Positions 7,916 to 17,133 of a stretch of DNA of 64,000 bases are shown one piece after another. A program made the position numbers and the translations under genes. Source of the DNA: Leifsonia sp052114085 (GTDB lineage: Bacteria; Actinomycetota; Actinomycetes; Actinomycetales; Microbacteriaceae); assembly GCF_052114085.1 (NCBI RefSeq), contig NZ_JBFREB010000001.1:3580245-3644244 (forward strand), given 5' to 3'. Under the pieces are notes generated by a model. The model saw only the letters and a program-made list of their open reading frames with translations. It ran no database searches and was not told the DNA's origin. How positions within the stretch are numbered: position 1 is the stretch's first letter; every line of letters begins with the position of its first letter.

Positions 7916-9892
7916 TCACCAGATGGTGACGCGCTCCGCCGGCGCGAGCCACAGCCCGTCGCCCTCGGCGACCCCGAACGTCTCGTAGAAGGCGTCGATG
8001 TTGCGGACGATCTGGTTGCAGCGGAACTCGTTCGGCGAGTGCGGGTCGATCGCGAGAAGACGGATGACCTCCTCGTCGCGTCCCTTCTGCTGCCAGGCCT
8101 GCGCCCAGGAGAGGAAGAACCGCTCAGCACCGCTGAGGCCGTCGATCACCGGCGGCTCGTCGCCGCCCAGGGACAGCAGGTACGCCTTCCACGCGATGCC
8201 CAGGCCGCCCAGGTCGCCGATGTTCTCGCCGATGGTGAGCGCGCCGTTCACGTGGTGCTCCGGCACCTGGGCCGGCGCGAGCGCGTCGTACTGCTCGATG
8301 AGGCTGGCGGTGAGCTTCTCGAAGGCGGCGCGGTCGGCCTCCGTCCACCAGTCCTCCAGGCGACCGTCGCCGTCGAACTTCGAGCCCTGGTCGTCGAAGC
8401 CGTGCCCGATCTCGTGACCGATGACCGCGCCGATCGCGCCGTAGTTCGCCGCCGCATCCCTGTCGGCGTCGAAGAACGGGAACTGCAGGATGGCCGCCGG
8501 GAACACGATCTCGTTGAAGCCGGGGTTGTAGTAGGCGTTGATTGTCTGCGGCGTCATGAACCACTCGTCGCGGTCGATCGGCTTGCCGATCTTGCCGAGC
8601 TCGCGGTTGAACTCGAACAGCGCAGCGGCGCGGACGTTGCCGACCAGATCGGTCGGGTCGATCTCGAGGCGGGAGTAGTCGCGCCACTTCGCCGGGAAGC
8701 CGATCTTCGGCGTGAACTTCTCCAGCTTGTCGATGGCGCGCTCGCGGGTCTTCTCGCCCATCCAGTCGAGGGTGCGGATGCTCTGGCGGTACGCCTCGAT
8801 CAGGTTGTCGACCAGAGCATCCATCTGCTCCTTGGCGGCAGGCGGGAAGTGCTTCTCGACGTAGATGCGGCCGACAGCCTCGCCCATGGCGCCCTCGACG
8901 AGGGAGACGCCGCGCTTCCAGCGTGCGCGCATCTGCGGGGTTCCGGTGAGCGTGCGGCCGTAGAAGTCGAAGTTCGCATCCACGAAATCGCCGGAGAGGT
9001 AGGGCGCGGCGCCGTGGACGACCTGCCACGCCAGCCAGTCGCGCCACGACTCCAGGCGGTCCTCTGTGAGCAACCCGGCGAGGCCGGCGCTGAACGACGG
9101 CTGCCGCAGCACGATCTCGGACAGCGCGTCCTGCGGGGCGCCGAGGGCCTGAGCCCACACGTCCAGGTCGGCGGCCGGCCCAGAGGTGGCTCCACCGTCG
9201 AAGACGGCCTTCGCGTCCGCCCAGCTGTACAGGTTGTAGGTCTTCTCCGAGTCGCGCGACGCCACATTGTCCCAGTGCTGAGCCGCGATGGCGGTCTCCA
9301 GGTCGAAGACGCGTTGCGCGCGTGCCGCCGCGTCGTCGAGGCCGGCGAGTTCGAGCATCCGCTGGATGTGCGCGACGAAAGCCTCGCGGACCGGGGCGAA
9401 CCGCTCCTCGCGGAAGTACGACTCGTCGGGCAGCGAGATCCCGGCCTGCTCGAGGAAGACGAGGTAGCGCTCCGGGTCGCCCGGGTCGTTGTCCACGAAC
9501 AGCTGGTAGAAGCCGCCGAGACCCCGGCGCTCCAGCTTGCCGACGGTCTCCAGGAGGCTCGGGATGCTGTCCACGCCCGACGCGAACGTCAGCTCGTCGC
9601 GGATCGCCTCCACGCCGAGGGCGTCGACCCGCTCCTCGTCCAGGAAGCTGGTGAAGAGGTCGCCGAACTTGCGCTCCTCGGTGCCTTCGTCGGCGTGCTG
9701 CGCCCGCTCGACGATCTCGTGCACCGCCGCCTCCGACTCCTCGGCGAGGATCATGAACGACCCCCAGCGGGCCTTGTCGGCGGGGATCTCGGTGCGGTCG
9801 AGCCACTTGCCGTTCACGTGGCGGAACAGGTCGTCCTGGGGGCGGGTGGCGGGGTCGAGTTCGTCGGTTCGGATACCGGAGTCGAGCGTCAT
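7916..9892 (-). CDS. pepO: M13 family (neprilysin-like, PepO) zinc metallopeptidase
   Basis: 658 residues, the usual length for bacterial M13 oligopeptidases. It contains the zinc motif HEIGH in GHEIGHGFDDQGSKFDG, the downstream GENIGDLGG with the third zinc ligand Glu, and the family C-terminus ending in the RVTIW type. It begins MTLDSGIRTDELDPATRPQDDLFRH without a signal peptide or membrane anchor, typical of actinobacterial intracellular or leaderless M13 enzymes. It probably degrades small peptides. The membrane protein at 9909-10310 lies 16 bases upstream on the same strand, so the two may be co-transcribed. Confidence 0.95.
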   Translation of the reverse strand: MTLDSGIRTDELDPATRPQDDLFRHVNGKWLDRTEIPADKARWGSFMILAEESEAAVHEIVERAQHADEGTEERKFGDLFTSFLDEERVDALGVEAIRDELTFASGVDSIPSLLETVGKLERRGLGGFYQLFVDNDPGDPERYLVFLEQAGISLPDESYFREERFAPVREAFVAHIQRMLELAGLDDAAARAQRVFDLETAIAAQHWDNVASRDSEKTYNLYSWADAKAVFDGGATSGPAADLDVWAQALGAPQDALSEIVLRQPSFSAGLAGLLTEDRLESWRDWLAWQVVHGAAPYLSGDFVDANFDFYGRTLTGTPQMRARWKRGVSLVEGAMGEAVGRIYVEKHFPPAAKEQMDALVDNLIEAYRQSIRTLDWMGEKTRERAIDKLEKFTPKIGFPAKWRDYSRLEIDPTDLVGNVRAAALFEFNRELGKIGKPIDRDEWFMTPQTINAYYNPGFNEIVFPAAILQFPFFDADRDAAANYGAIGAVIGHEIGHGFDDQGSKFDGDGRLEDWWTEADRAAFEKLTASLIEQYDALAPAQVPEHHVNGALTIGENIGDLGGLGIAWKAYLLSLGGDEPPVIDGLSGAERFFLSWAQAWQQKGRDEEVIRLLAIDPHSPNEFRCNQIVRNIDAFYETFGVAEGDGLWLAPAERVTIW

Positions 9893-9908
9893 GCGCCCAG
9901 CCTACGGG

Positions 9909-10310
9909 TCAGGCCGTGGCGCGGGCCAGCGACGCGAGCCGCGCGTACGACAGGGCGAAGAGGAGGGCGAGGGCGAGCTCGGCGAGGATGGACACGGTGC
10001 CGGAGGGGCTGCCGTATCCGGCGAACGAGAACCCGACGTTGACCACCGCGAGGAGGCCGTACACTGCGGCCAGGACCCCGCTGAGCAACGGTCGGTTCGT
10101 CATGCGCCACCAGGGTCGTGCCGCGCGGACAGGCTCCCCGGGACCGCGGAAGAGGCGGCTCACCAGGTACCACGCGATCACCTGCAGAATCGTGAGGACG
10201 ATGGAGCCGGCTTCCGAATGCAGGGCGTCGAACAGCAGCGTCAGCAGGGCGCTGACGGCGACGAGCACGGCGATGACGGCGGCTTTCCGGCCGGCGGTGG
10301 TGAAACGCAT
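9909..10310 (-). CDS. Hypothetical four-helix membrane protein
   Basis: 133 residues with four hydrophobic segments (about 8-28, 33-50, 75-98 and 106-128) and a basic loop between the second and third. ATG at 10310 is preceded by AAGGATCCAGG. No family was recognised; it resembles many small actinobacterial membrane proteins of unknown role. It is followed at 16 bases by the M13 peptidase gene and diverges from the PrsW-like protease gene. Confidence 0.7.
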   Translation of the reverse strand: MRFTTAGRKAAVIAVLVAVSALLTLLFDALHSEAGSIVLTILQVIAWYLVSRLFRGPGEPVRAARPWWRMTNRPLLSGVLAAVYGLLAVVNVGFSFAGYGSPSGTVSILAELALALLFALSYARLASLARATA

Positions 10311-10431
10311 CCTGGATCCTTCTGATACTCAGGTTTCAGTGTGTCAGCGTCGTCGGCCTCGTGCCGAAGGCTCGCCGTGTGGCCCGGACGGGGTCGAGAG
10401 AGGGCACAGCCGCAGTTCGTAAGCTGGCGCA

Positions 10432-11535
10432 GTGACCATCGCGCCTTCGCAGCATCAACCCGCCGAGCAGTACGGCGGCCGGGACGCGGCCGCCCGAGGG
10501 CTGCCGAAGGCCGGTTGGTATGTCGACCCCCAGGATGCGCGTTCGCTCCGCTGGTGGAGCGGGGCCGGATGGACGGCCTACACGTACCCGCTCGCTGCGG
10601 TCGCGGGGGTGCACTCTGCCCATCGTCGTCCTCCCCACAAGTGGATCGGACGGTTCGGCGGCTGGATCATCGCCGGCGCCAGCGCCTTCATCTGGATCTG
10701 GCTGATCGGCTTCAGCCTGCTGCTGTCCGCCATCTCGCCGAACGCGGGCGACGACGGACCCGCGGTGCTCTCGCCGTACCTTCTCGTGACGGGCGCCGCG
10801 ACCGTGGCCGCGGCCATCCTGTACACGATGGCCTACCGGTTGCGGCCGGAGGACGGGCTGACCGCCTCCCGGCTGGTGATCATCGCGGGCGTCGGCGGGC
10901 TCGCGGCAACGCTGGTCGCCGCGCCGGTGAACAGTCTCATCGACGTGCTGGGCGGGGGGACGGCGTCGCATCCGAGCGGGCTCGCCCTGGTGCTGGCGGG
11001 CGTCGTGGAGGAGCTTCTCAAGGTATCCGCCGCGGTGATCCTCGCACTGAAGCTGCCGGTGAAGAATGCGCGGATCGGTCTCTTCGTGGGCGGCGCCGTC
11101 GGTCTCGGGTTCAGTGTCATCGAGAACCTCAGCTACCTGCAGGAGGCGTTCGCGCGCGGACAGGAGACGGGATCCGGTTTCGGAGTGTTCGTCGCTACGG
11201 CAGTGGGGCGCGAGCTGACCGGTCCGTTCCTGCACCCGGTGTTCTCGGCGCTGCTCGGCGCGGCGGTCTTCGCCGCGGCGCGTGGCGGACGGTTCCGCCT
11301 GTCGGTGAGGGTCGTGCTCGCGTACCTGGGCGTCGCCGCTGCTCACGGATTGTTCAACGGCGCGACGTGGCTCGCGCAGAACCTCCCCTGGTCGCCGGCT
11401 GCAGCCGGTGGTGCGCTTCTCCTCTTCGAGCTGGTCTTCGTCCTGAGCACTGGGCTGGCCTGGCTGCTGATCGTGCGCCGCATCCGTCGACAGGACGCCG
11501 AACGGATGGCGGCGTCGGCCTGGGGGTACGCGTAG
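10432..11535 (+). CDS. PrsW family intramembrane metalloprotease with N-terminal DUF2510
   Basis: 367 residues from GTG 10432. Residues about 24-46 (LPKAGWYVDPQ then LRWWSGAGWT) form a DUF2510 motif, common at the N-terminus of actinobacterial membrane proteins. The rest is multi-spanning and carries the PrsW signatures: EELLK (in VVEELLKVSAAVIL), then GFSVIENLSYL and a late histidine pair region (GPFLHPVFSALLGA, AAHGLFNGATW). In Bacillus PrsW cuts anti-sigma factors to start regulated proteolysis; here the target is unknown and no anti-sigma gene is adjacent. Start choice rests on the GTG giving the whole DUF2510 motif. Confidence 0.9.
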   Translation: MTIAPSQHQPAEQYGGRDAAARGLPKAGWYVDPQDARSLRWWSGAGWTAYTYPLAAVAGVHSAHRRPPHKWIGRFGGWIIAGASAFIWIWLIGFSLLLSAISPNAGDDGPAVLSPYLLVTGAATVAAAILYTMAYRLRPEDGLTASRLVIIAGVGGLAATLVAAPVNSLIDVLGGGTASHPSGLALVLAGVVEELLKVSAAVILALKLPVKNARIGLFVGGAVGLGFSVIENLSYLQEAFARGQETGSGFGVFVATAVGRELTGPFLHPVFSALLGAAVFAAARGGRFRLSVRVVLAYLGVAAAHGLFNGATWLAQNLPWSPAAAGGALLLFELVFVLSTGLAWLLIVRRIRRQDAERMAASAWGYA

Positions 11536-11538
11536 GAG

Positions 11539-14103
11539 TCAGCGCACGAGGGTGCGGGCAAGCGCCACGTACTCGCGCGCGTTGGCGTCGGGCAGGTACG
11601 CCTTCCCGATCGCGTTGCCGATGGCCGGAAGGGCCAGCTGGTCCGGGTAGGCCATGTAGATCGTCTCGTAGGTCGGGTTGAACTTGCTCTTGAAGGCGAA
11701 GAGCGAGGCGAAACCGTACGCGGGCTCGAGGGTGTGCGCGAGAAGGGCGAGCAGCCGGTCCATGGCGGTCTGATCGGCCGGGTCGTCGGCGTCCTCGCCC
11801 GGTTTGGTCGCGAGCGGTGCGCCGGAGAGGCTCAGGACTTCGACGCCTTCGTCGCGCATGTGCTGCGCGGCGGACGCGATCACGAACTCCATGATGCCCG
11901 GCATGGATCCGTCCGCACGCCGCATGAAATCGATCGTCCATCCGACCACGCGGCCGTCGCGCCAGCTCGGCAGCCAGCTGGTGACGGCCTGCAGGCCGCC
12001 GTCCGGATCGAACGCCAGGTAGAGCCGCACGTCCGGGTCTTTGAGCTCGGCCATCCAGCCGAGGGTGAACCCCATCTCCGGCAGCTCCTTCTCGGAGACC
12101 CACTGCTCGCTGACCGCGGTGATCTGGGTCTGGATGAGCGGTGAGAGGTCGTCCCAGCTGGTCCAGAGCGTCGAGATCCGGGCCTTGATGCCGCGATTGT
12201 GGGCCTGCCGCACCTTCTGCCACGGCTTGCCGACGAGGTCGAAGGTCTGCGGGTGCATCAGCGTCTCCTCGCCGACAGACATCGTCGGCCAGCCGAGCGC
12301 TTCGAAAACCGGGAGGAACGCGCCGTGGACGCTGTAGAAGACCGGGGTCCAGCTGTTCGCGTCGCAGAACTGGACGAACTCGGAGATGGTGCGCTCCGCG
12401 CGCTCCGGACGGCACACCGGGTCGGAGAGTGTGATCGCGATCCCGTTGATCACCCGGTAAGCGATGGCCGACTCGCCGTCGGAGCTGAACCAGTACACGT
12501 TTCCCGGCCAGGTGCCCATGAACCCGAGGGTGCCGCCTCCACCGTCGCGCAGCAGCGCACGGAAGTGCTCCTCATCCGCCAGGGTGCGGCCGGTGAACGA
12601 GGAGCGGTACAGCTGAAGCGTGGCGAAGACGAAGACGACCCAGAAGGCGGGGCCGACCCACTGGTAGAGAAGGACCACGATCGACGTCGTGGGGATGACG
12701 GGCGTTCCGAGCACCGAGAGGAAGCCGGCGGGCACGAACCGTCGCAGAGTCGAGGCGAAGGCGTCTGCGACCGTGGCGTCCGGCACGAACTCCGTCAGCG
12801 ACCACAGGGCTGCGATCAGGTAGGCGAGGGCGAGCAGCGCGAAGGCGCAGACGACGACGATCCCGAAACGGACAATCGCCTCGCGCGGCGACCGCAGCTG
12901 GAACTGGCTACGCGTGGCGATCAGCAGCGCGATCAGGGCGATCGGCACGAGGACAGCCGCCAGCAGCCAGAGCAGCACCTCCAACGCCGGCCAGAGCGCC
13001 TCCATGCTCCGCGCCTCGAGTGCGATGTCACCGCCGAGGACGGTGAAGGGCAGCACCACCATCGCGGCGTTCACCACTATTGCGAGCAGAAGCGCGAACC
13101 GGCGGCCTCGGCGCAGACCGATGGCGGCGAGGAGGAGCAGTGCCAACGGGAGCACGGAGAGCAGCAACGGGCCCGGTCCCTGAATCGAGACCAGCTGGAG
13201 CTCGCTGCGGCAGTTGGACGAGTAGGAGACGTCGCAGCGCGCCAGCACCTGGGCCACATTGACGGCCGGGCGCTCGAACAGGGCGGCGACGAACGAGAGC
13301 GGGCCGAAACCTCCGGGCGGCAGCAGCGCGAGCAGCGGGCCGAACGCGGTGATGGCGACGATCGCCGCGACAAGCGTGCGGGTCTCGCCGTGCGAGCTGC
13401 GCCGGAGGCGTCGCAGCCGGCCGCGACGCAGGACGACGCCGAGGCCCAAGCCGAGCAGGGCGGCGATCAGGCGGTAGACGTTGTTCTGATCGCCGTTGTA
13501 CAGCACGAAGACCAGAACGACGGCGAACGTGAGCAGCCGGATGCGCCGACGCCAGAGCGAACTGGCGAACGCACTCGCCGTCATCAGGGTCCCCACGATG
13601 CCGACCGTCGGGTCGAGCGTGAAGTCGAACTCGGTGACCGTCGCCCAGAGCTCGCCGATCCCGGCCGCGGCCCACTGCAACAGGACTCCCAGAGCGACCG
13701 CCAGAATCCCTGTGACGAGGAAGGCCAGCACCGCGCGCGCGGTGCCGATCAGGCGTTCGGAGGCGGCCATCACCGTGAGCGCGAGCACCAGAGTGATGAT
13801 GAGCTGCGCAGGGTCCTCAGGCACGAACAGGGCGGTGAACGGCGTCCACCAGAAGGCTGCCCGGATCGTGCTGGTGACGCCGGCCGCCCAGACGAGCGAG
13901 TCTCCGCCGGTCGTCGCCGCGCCCCACAGCGTGCCCGAGATGATCGACGTCACGAGCACGATCGCGGCGAGAGCGATGCTCGCGGGGGCGATGCGGACGT
14001 AACGCGCGATCGTGCGACCGACTCCGCCCCGTCCTCCCGGAGGCGCCGACGTCGGCGCGGTGGGCGGCGCGGGAGTCGCGCTCGCCGTGTCTGGGGTGCT
14101 CAT
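11539..14103 (-). CDS. MprF/LysX-like phosphatidylglycerol aminoacyltransferase (DUF2156)
   Basis: 854 residues from ATG 14103, chosen because GGAGG sits five bases before it; a GTG at 14118 would add five residues. The N-terminal two thirds holds about 14 hydrophobic segments, including a rhomboid-like stretch. The C-terminal domain (about 530-850) begins DEEHFRALLRDGGGGTLGFMGTWPGNVYWF in character and matches the GNAT-fold LPG synthase domain, with conserved W-K-V-R-Q-A-x-N-R and later SLSGAPLA. Such enzymes transfer Lys or Ala from aminoacyl-tRNA to phosphatidylglycerol and flip the product, reducing sensitivity to cationic peptides. The amino acid used cannot be read from the sequence. 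It converges on the PrsW gene with three bases between stops. Confidence 0.85.
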   Translation of the reverse strand: MSTPDTASATPAPPTAPTSAPPGGRGGVGRTIARYVRIAPASIALAAIVLVTSIISGTLWGAATTGGDSLVWAAGVTSTIRAAFWWTPFTALFVPEDPAQLIITLVLALTVMAASERLIGTARAVLAFLVTGILAVALGVLLQWAAAGIGELWATVTEFDFTLDPTVGIVGTLMTASAFASSLWRRRIRLLTFAVVLVFVLYNGDQNNVYRLIAALLGLGLGVVLRRGRLRRLRRSSHGETRTLVAAIVAITAFGPLLALLPPGGFGPLSFVAALFERPAVNVAQVLARCDVSYSSNCRSELQLVSIQGPGPLLLSVLPLALLLLAAIGLRRGRRFALLLAIVVNAAMVVLPFTVLGGDIALEARSMEALWPALEVLLWLLAAVLVPIALIALLIATRSQFQLRSPREAIVRFGIVVVCAFALLALAYLIAALWSLTEFVPDATVADAFASTLRRFVPAGFLSVLGTPVIPTTSIVVLLYQWVGPAFWVVFVFATLQLYRSSFTGRTLADEEHFRALLRDGGGGTLGFMGTWPGNVYWFSSDGESAIAYRVINGIAITLSDPVCRPERAERTISEFVQFCDANSWTPVFYSVHGAFLPVFEALGWPTMSVGEETLMHPQTFDLVGKPWQKVRQAHNRGIKARISTLWTSWDDLSPLIQTQITAVSEQWVSEKELPEMGFTLGWMAELKDPDVRLYLAFDPDGGLQAVTSWLPSWRDGRVVGWTIDFMRRADGSMPGIMEFVIASAAQHMRDEGVEVLSLSGAPLATKPGEDADDPADQTAMDRLLALLAHTLEPAYGFASLFAFKSKFNPTYETIYMAYPDQLALPAIGNAIGKAYLPDANAREYVALARTLVR

Positions 14104-14151
14104 TCGGGCCTCCGTCACGGTGGGCTCAGTCCGAGCGCAGGAGGGTGGACG

Positions 14152-15540
14152 TCAGATCTCGCGGAGCCTCTCAGCAAGATACCGGTCGAGACCCTCCAGC
14201 GGGATGCGCTCCTGCTGCATCGAATCGCGGTCGCGGACGGTCACGGCGTCATCCTCGAGGGAGTCGAAGTCGACCGTGACCGCGAGCGGCGTGCCGATCT
14301 CGTCCTGCCGGCGGTAGCGGCGGCCGATCGCGCCCGAGTCGTCGAAGTCGACGTTGCGACGCTTGCGGAGCCGGTCAGCGAGCCCGCGGGCCAGCGGCGA
14401 GAGGGCCTCGTTGCGCGACAGCGGGAGCACGGCGACCTTGACCGGTGCGAGGCGCGGGTCGAGGTGCAGGACTGTGCGCTTGTCGGTGCCGCCCTTGGCG
14501 TTCGGCACCTGCTCCTCGTCGTACGCGTCGACCAGGAACGCCATGAGGGCACGGGTCAGGCCGAACGACGGCTCGATCACGTACGGCACGTAGCGCTCGT
14601 TCTTGTTCTGGTCGAAGTAGCTCAGGTCTTTGCCCGAGTGCTCGATGTGGGTCTTGAGGTCGAAGTCGGTGCGGTTCGCGACGCCCATGAGCTCGCCCCA
14701 CTCGCTGCCGACGAAATCGAACTTGTACTCGATGTCGATCGTGCGCTTCGAGTAGTGGGCCAGCGAATCCTTCGGGTGCTCGAACCGGCGGATGTTCTCC
14801 GGGTTGATGCCCAGCTCGGTGAACCACCCCCAGGCGAGGTCGATCCAGGTGTCGAACCACTCCTCGTCGCTGCCCGGCTCGACGAAGTACTCGATCTCCA
14901 TCTGCTCGAACTCGCGGGTGCGGAAGATGAAGTTCCCCGGCGTGATCTCGTTCCGGAACGCCTTACCGATCTGGCCGATGCCGAACGGCGGCTTCTTGCG
15001 CGAGGTCTGCAGCACCGAGGCGAAGTCGGTGAAGATGCCCTGCGCCGTCTCCGGGCGCATGTAATGCAGGCCGGACTCGTCGTCGACGACGCCCAGGTAG
15101 GTCTTCATCAGACCCGAGAACTGGCGGATCGGCGTCCACTGGCCCACCTTGTCCGGGTGGTCGGGGTCGGCGATGTCGTCGAGACCGTTCGCCGGCGGGT
15201 GGCCGTGCTCGGCCTCGTACGCCTCGAACAGGTGGTCGGCGCGGTAACGCTTGTGGGTGATGAGCGACTCGGTGAGCGGGTCGCTGAACACCTGGACGTG
15301 GCCGGACGCCTGCCAGACCGCGGTGGGCAGGATGATCGCCGAGTCGAGGCCGACCATGTCGCCGCGGCCGCGCACGAACGAGTTCCACCATTCGCGCTTG
15401 ATGTTCTCTTTCAGCTCGACGCCGAGGGGGCCGTAGTCCCACGCGGAGCGCGTTCCGCCGTAGATCTCACCGGAGGGGAACACGAACCCACGGTGCTGCG
15501 CCAGCGTGATGACGGATTCCAGTCTCGACGGTGCGGCCAT
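14152..15540 (-). CDS. glyS: Glycyl-tRNA synthetase, single-chain class II type
   Basis: 462 residues, as expected for the alpha-2 GlyRS of Actinobacteria, Bacteria such as Thermus, and eukaryotes. Near the N-terminus is GFVFPSGEIYGGTRSAWDYG with GPLGVELKENI. Class II motif 2 appears as FRNEITPGNFIFRTREFEQMEIEYF-type sequence and motif 3 near the C-terminus as FGLTRALMAFLVDAY with PRLAPVKVAVLPL of the anticodon-binding domain. It charges tRNA-Gly. The 170 bases upstream contain no T-box-like AANNUGGNACC that I could find. Confidence 0.96.
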   Translation of the reverse strand: MAAPSRLESVITLAQHRGFVFPSGEIYGGTRSAWDYGPLGVELKENIKREWWNSFVRGRGDMVGLDSAIILPTAVWQASGHVQVFSDPLTESLITHKRYRADHLFEAYEAEHGHPPANGLDDIADPDHPDKVGQWTPIRQFSGLMKTYLGVVDDESGLHYMRPETAQGIFTDFASVLQTSRKKPPFGIGQIGKAFRNEITPGNFIFRTREFEQMEIEYFVEPGSDEEWFDTWIDLAWGWFTELGINPENIRRFEHPKDSLAHYSKRTIDIEYKFDFVGSEWGELMGVANRTDFDLKTHIEHSGKDLSYFDQNKNERYVPYVIEPSFGLTRALMAFLVDAYDEEQVPNAKGGTDKRTVLHLDPRLAPVKVAVLPLSRNEALSPLARGLADRLRKRRNVDFDDSGAIGRRYRRQDEIGTPLAVTVDFDSLEDDAVTVRDRDSMQQERIPLEGLDRYLAERLREI

Positions 15541-15680
15541 GGTGCTCCCTGGTGCGATGCGGGTGTGTGGGACCCGACCATCCTACTGAGGATGCGTGCG
15601 GTGAAGTACCGGGGGTGGTAACCTCAGGGCGCAGGGTCTCATGCGGTCTGTGAGGCCGCCCAGGAGATCCTGCACTTCGC

Positions 15681-15706
15681 GAACCCCCGGCTCCCGCTGG
15701 GGGTTC
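15681..15706 (-). terminator. Hairpin at the end of the DUF3800 gene
   Basis: Seven-bp arms, AACCCCC at 15682-15688 and GGGGGTT at 15699-15705, lie within six bases of the stop of the minus-strand gene beginning at 15712. There is no good U run, so termination is likely but not certain. Confidence 0.5.
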
Positions 15707-15711
15707 TTGCG

Positions 15712-16467
15712 TTATCCGAGCCAGTACACCCCGTCGTCGCTGTCTTCGGGCCAGTGGCTCGAAGCCTGCATGTACGCCTTGATAGCCGGGCGACACGGTT
15801 CCTTCTCGTCGCCCCAGATCTCCGGATGTGACTGCACGTGCTTGTGGAACGCACCATATGCGAGGAGATCAGCGGCCTGAATGAACTGGCTGAAGCGGCT
15901 GTCCTGCATCACGACATCCTCGATGACCCGTCGGGACGCGAGGTCGAGTGCACGGTGCGCTCGACGATACGGCGCCGCGGCCCGTATCGCCTGCTCCCAG
16001 AACTCCGCCTTCTCGCGGGCGGACGCGTGGTGATCGACCGTGGAGCCGTCCCGCCCGTCGTAGAACACCATGAGCTCGGTCGCGTTGTCGTCCGCCCAAT
16101 CCTCAAGTCGAGCGATGAGCTTTGCGTACGCCACGCTCGGAGAGCGGTCGGAGGTGCCGACGCTGAACAACACAAAGGCACCGTTCTTGCTCAGGTGGCT
16201 CAGCATCATCCGCCCAACGGCAGCCCTCTGCGCGTCTCCGAAGCGCGCGTTCTGTTCGGTCGTCTCGCAGAACGTGCCGCGACCCTTGTACAGCTGATTT
16301 GCGTGGAGTTCACGGAGCTTCGGGACGCCGAAGACTCGGTGGATCTCCCGCCGACCGATCAACCAGGCGCGGAGCGTACGGCTCCAATTCGAGTCCTCGA
16401 CGATGAGCGCGGTGAGCAGGACACCGCGGCGGGAATCGCCGGAGTCATCGACATAACAGAGGTGCAC
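15712..16467 (-). CDS. DUF3800 family protein
   Basis: 251 residues from GTG 16467. It starts with the family hallmark, an RNase H-like first strand with acidic residues (LCYVDDSGDS), followed by LTALIVEDSNW, a central LMVFYDGRDGS and a late FSQFIQAADLLAYGAFH. DUF3800 proteins are believed to have an RNase H-like fold with possible nuclease activity and are often found on mobile or defence-linked DNA. Here it stands alone, 19 bases downstream of a GNAT gene, with no defence partner visible. Function remains open; the family call is good. Confidence 0.85.
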   Translation of the reverse strand: MHLCYVDDSGDSRRGVLLTALIVEDSNWSRTLRAWLIGRREIHRVFGVPKLRELHANQLYKGRGTFCETTEQNARFGDAQRAAVGRMMLSHLSKNGAFVLFSVGTSDRSPSVAYAKLIARLEDWADDNATELMVFYDGRDGSTVDHHASAREKAEFWEQAIRAAAPYRRAHRALDLASRRVIEDVVMQDSRFSQFIQAADLLAYGAFHKHVQSHPEIWGDEKEPCRPAIKAYMQASSHWPEDSDDGVYWLG

Positions 16468-16486
16468 CCATCCAGTATGTCAATGG

Positions 16487-17110
16487 TCAGCTGCCCGCGC
16501 GGAAGTCCTGCTCCAGGATCGCGTACACGGCCGTGTCGGACCACTCGCCCTTGAAGATCTCCGTCTCGCGCAGCAGCGCCTCCTGGCGCATCCCGAGCTG
16601 CTCGCAGAGCCGCGCGGAGGCGTCGTTGTGCGCGTCCAGCTGGGCGAAGACGCGGTGCGCGCCGAGCGCGTCGAAGCAGAGTTGCAGCACCCGCTGCGCG
16701 GCCTCCGTCGCGTAGCCGCGACCATGCACGGCCGGGTGGAAGACCCAGCCCATCTCGAACTTGCCCCAGTTCGCGTTCTTCAGGAACAGGCTGATGTGAC
16801 CGATCACCCGCCCCGGTCCGCCCTCCGGGTCGGCCAGCTCGACCGCGAAGACGATGCCGTCGCCGTTCTCGGCGAGCCGGTTCATCGCGATCCGCTTGCG
16901 GAGGTGCTCGGCCGACTCGTCGTGGTCGTGCACCTCCCAGTAGAGGTAGCGGACGACGTCCTTCAGCTTCTCGTAGGAGTGGGCGTCCTGCAGGTCGCCC
17001 GTGTTGAGGGGACGCAGCAGCAGCCGCTCGGTGTGCAACTGCTCCGCCGCGTACGGCAGCCCGGTTGCGCCGTGGGGCGGCACGGTGGTCGTCGTGGCTT
17101 CGTCGCTCAC
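16487..17110 (-). CDS. GNAT family N-acetyltransferase (RimJ/RimL-like)
   Basis: 207 residues. It shows LHTERLLLRPLNTGD (the RimJ/RimL-type first strand), a central GHISLFLKNANWGKFEMGWVF, the acetyl-CoA loop HGRGYATEAAQRVLQLCF and the C-terminal HNDASARLCEQLGMRQEA. Proteins of this subgroup acetylate N-termini of ribosomal proteins or small amines; the substrate here is unknown. The gene lies 23 bases downstream of hemA on the same strand and may be read through from the hemA promoter. Confidence 0.92.
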   Translation of the reverse strand: MSDEATTTTVPPHGATGLPYAAEQLHTERLLLRPLNTGDLQDAHSYEKLKDVVRYLYWEVHDHDESAEHLRKRIAMNRLAENGDGIVFAVELADPEGGPGRVIGHISLFLKNANWGKFEMGWVFHPAVHGRGYATEAAQRVLQLCFDALGAHRVFAQLDAHNDASARLCEQLGMRQEALLRETEIFKGEWSDTAVYAILEQDFRAGS

Positions 17111-17133
17111 GTTCGCTCCTTAGGCGGTGGTGG

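Noticed and set aside
12199..15621. A plus-strand frame of 1140 codons opposite mprF-like and glyS.
   Set aside because: It mirrors two conserved minus-strand genes and shows only low-complexity Arg/Glu/Asp sequence, so it is an antisense shadow.
15541..15680. A T-box or other riboswitch in front of glyS.
   Set aside because: No AANNUGGNACC-type T-box core or clear terminator/antiterminator pair could be found on the minus strand.
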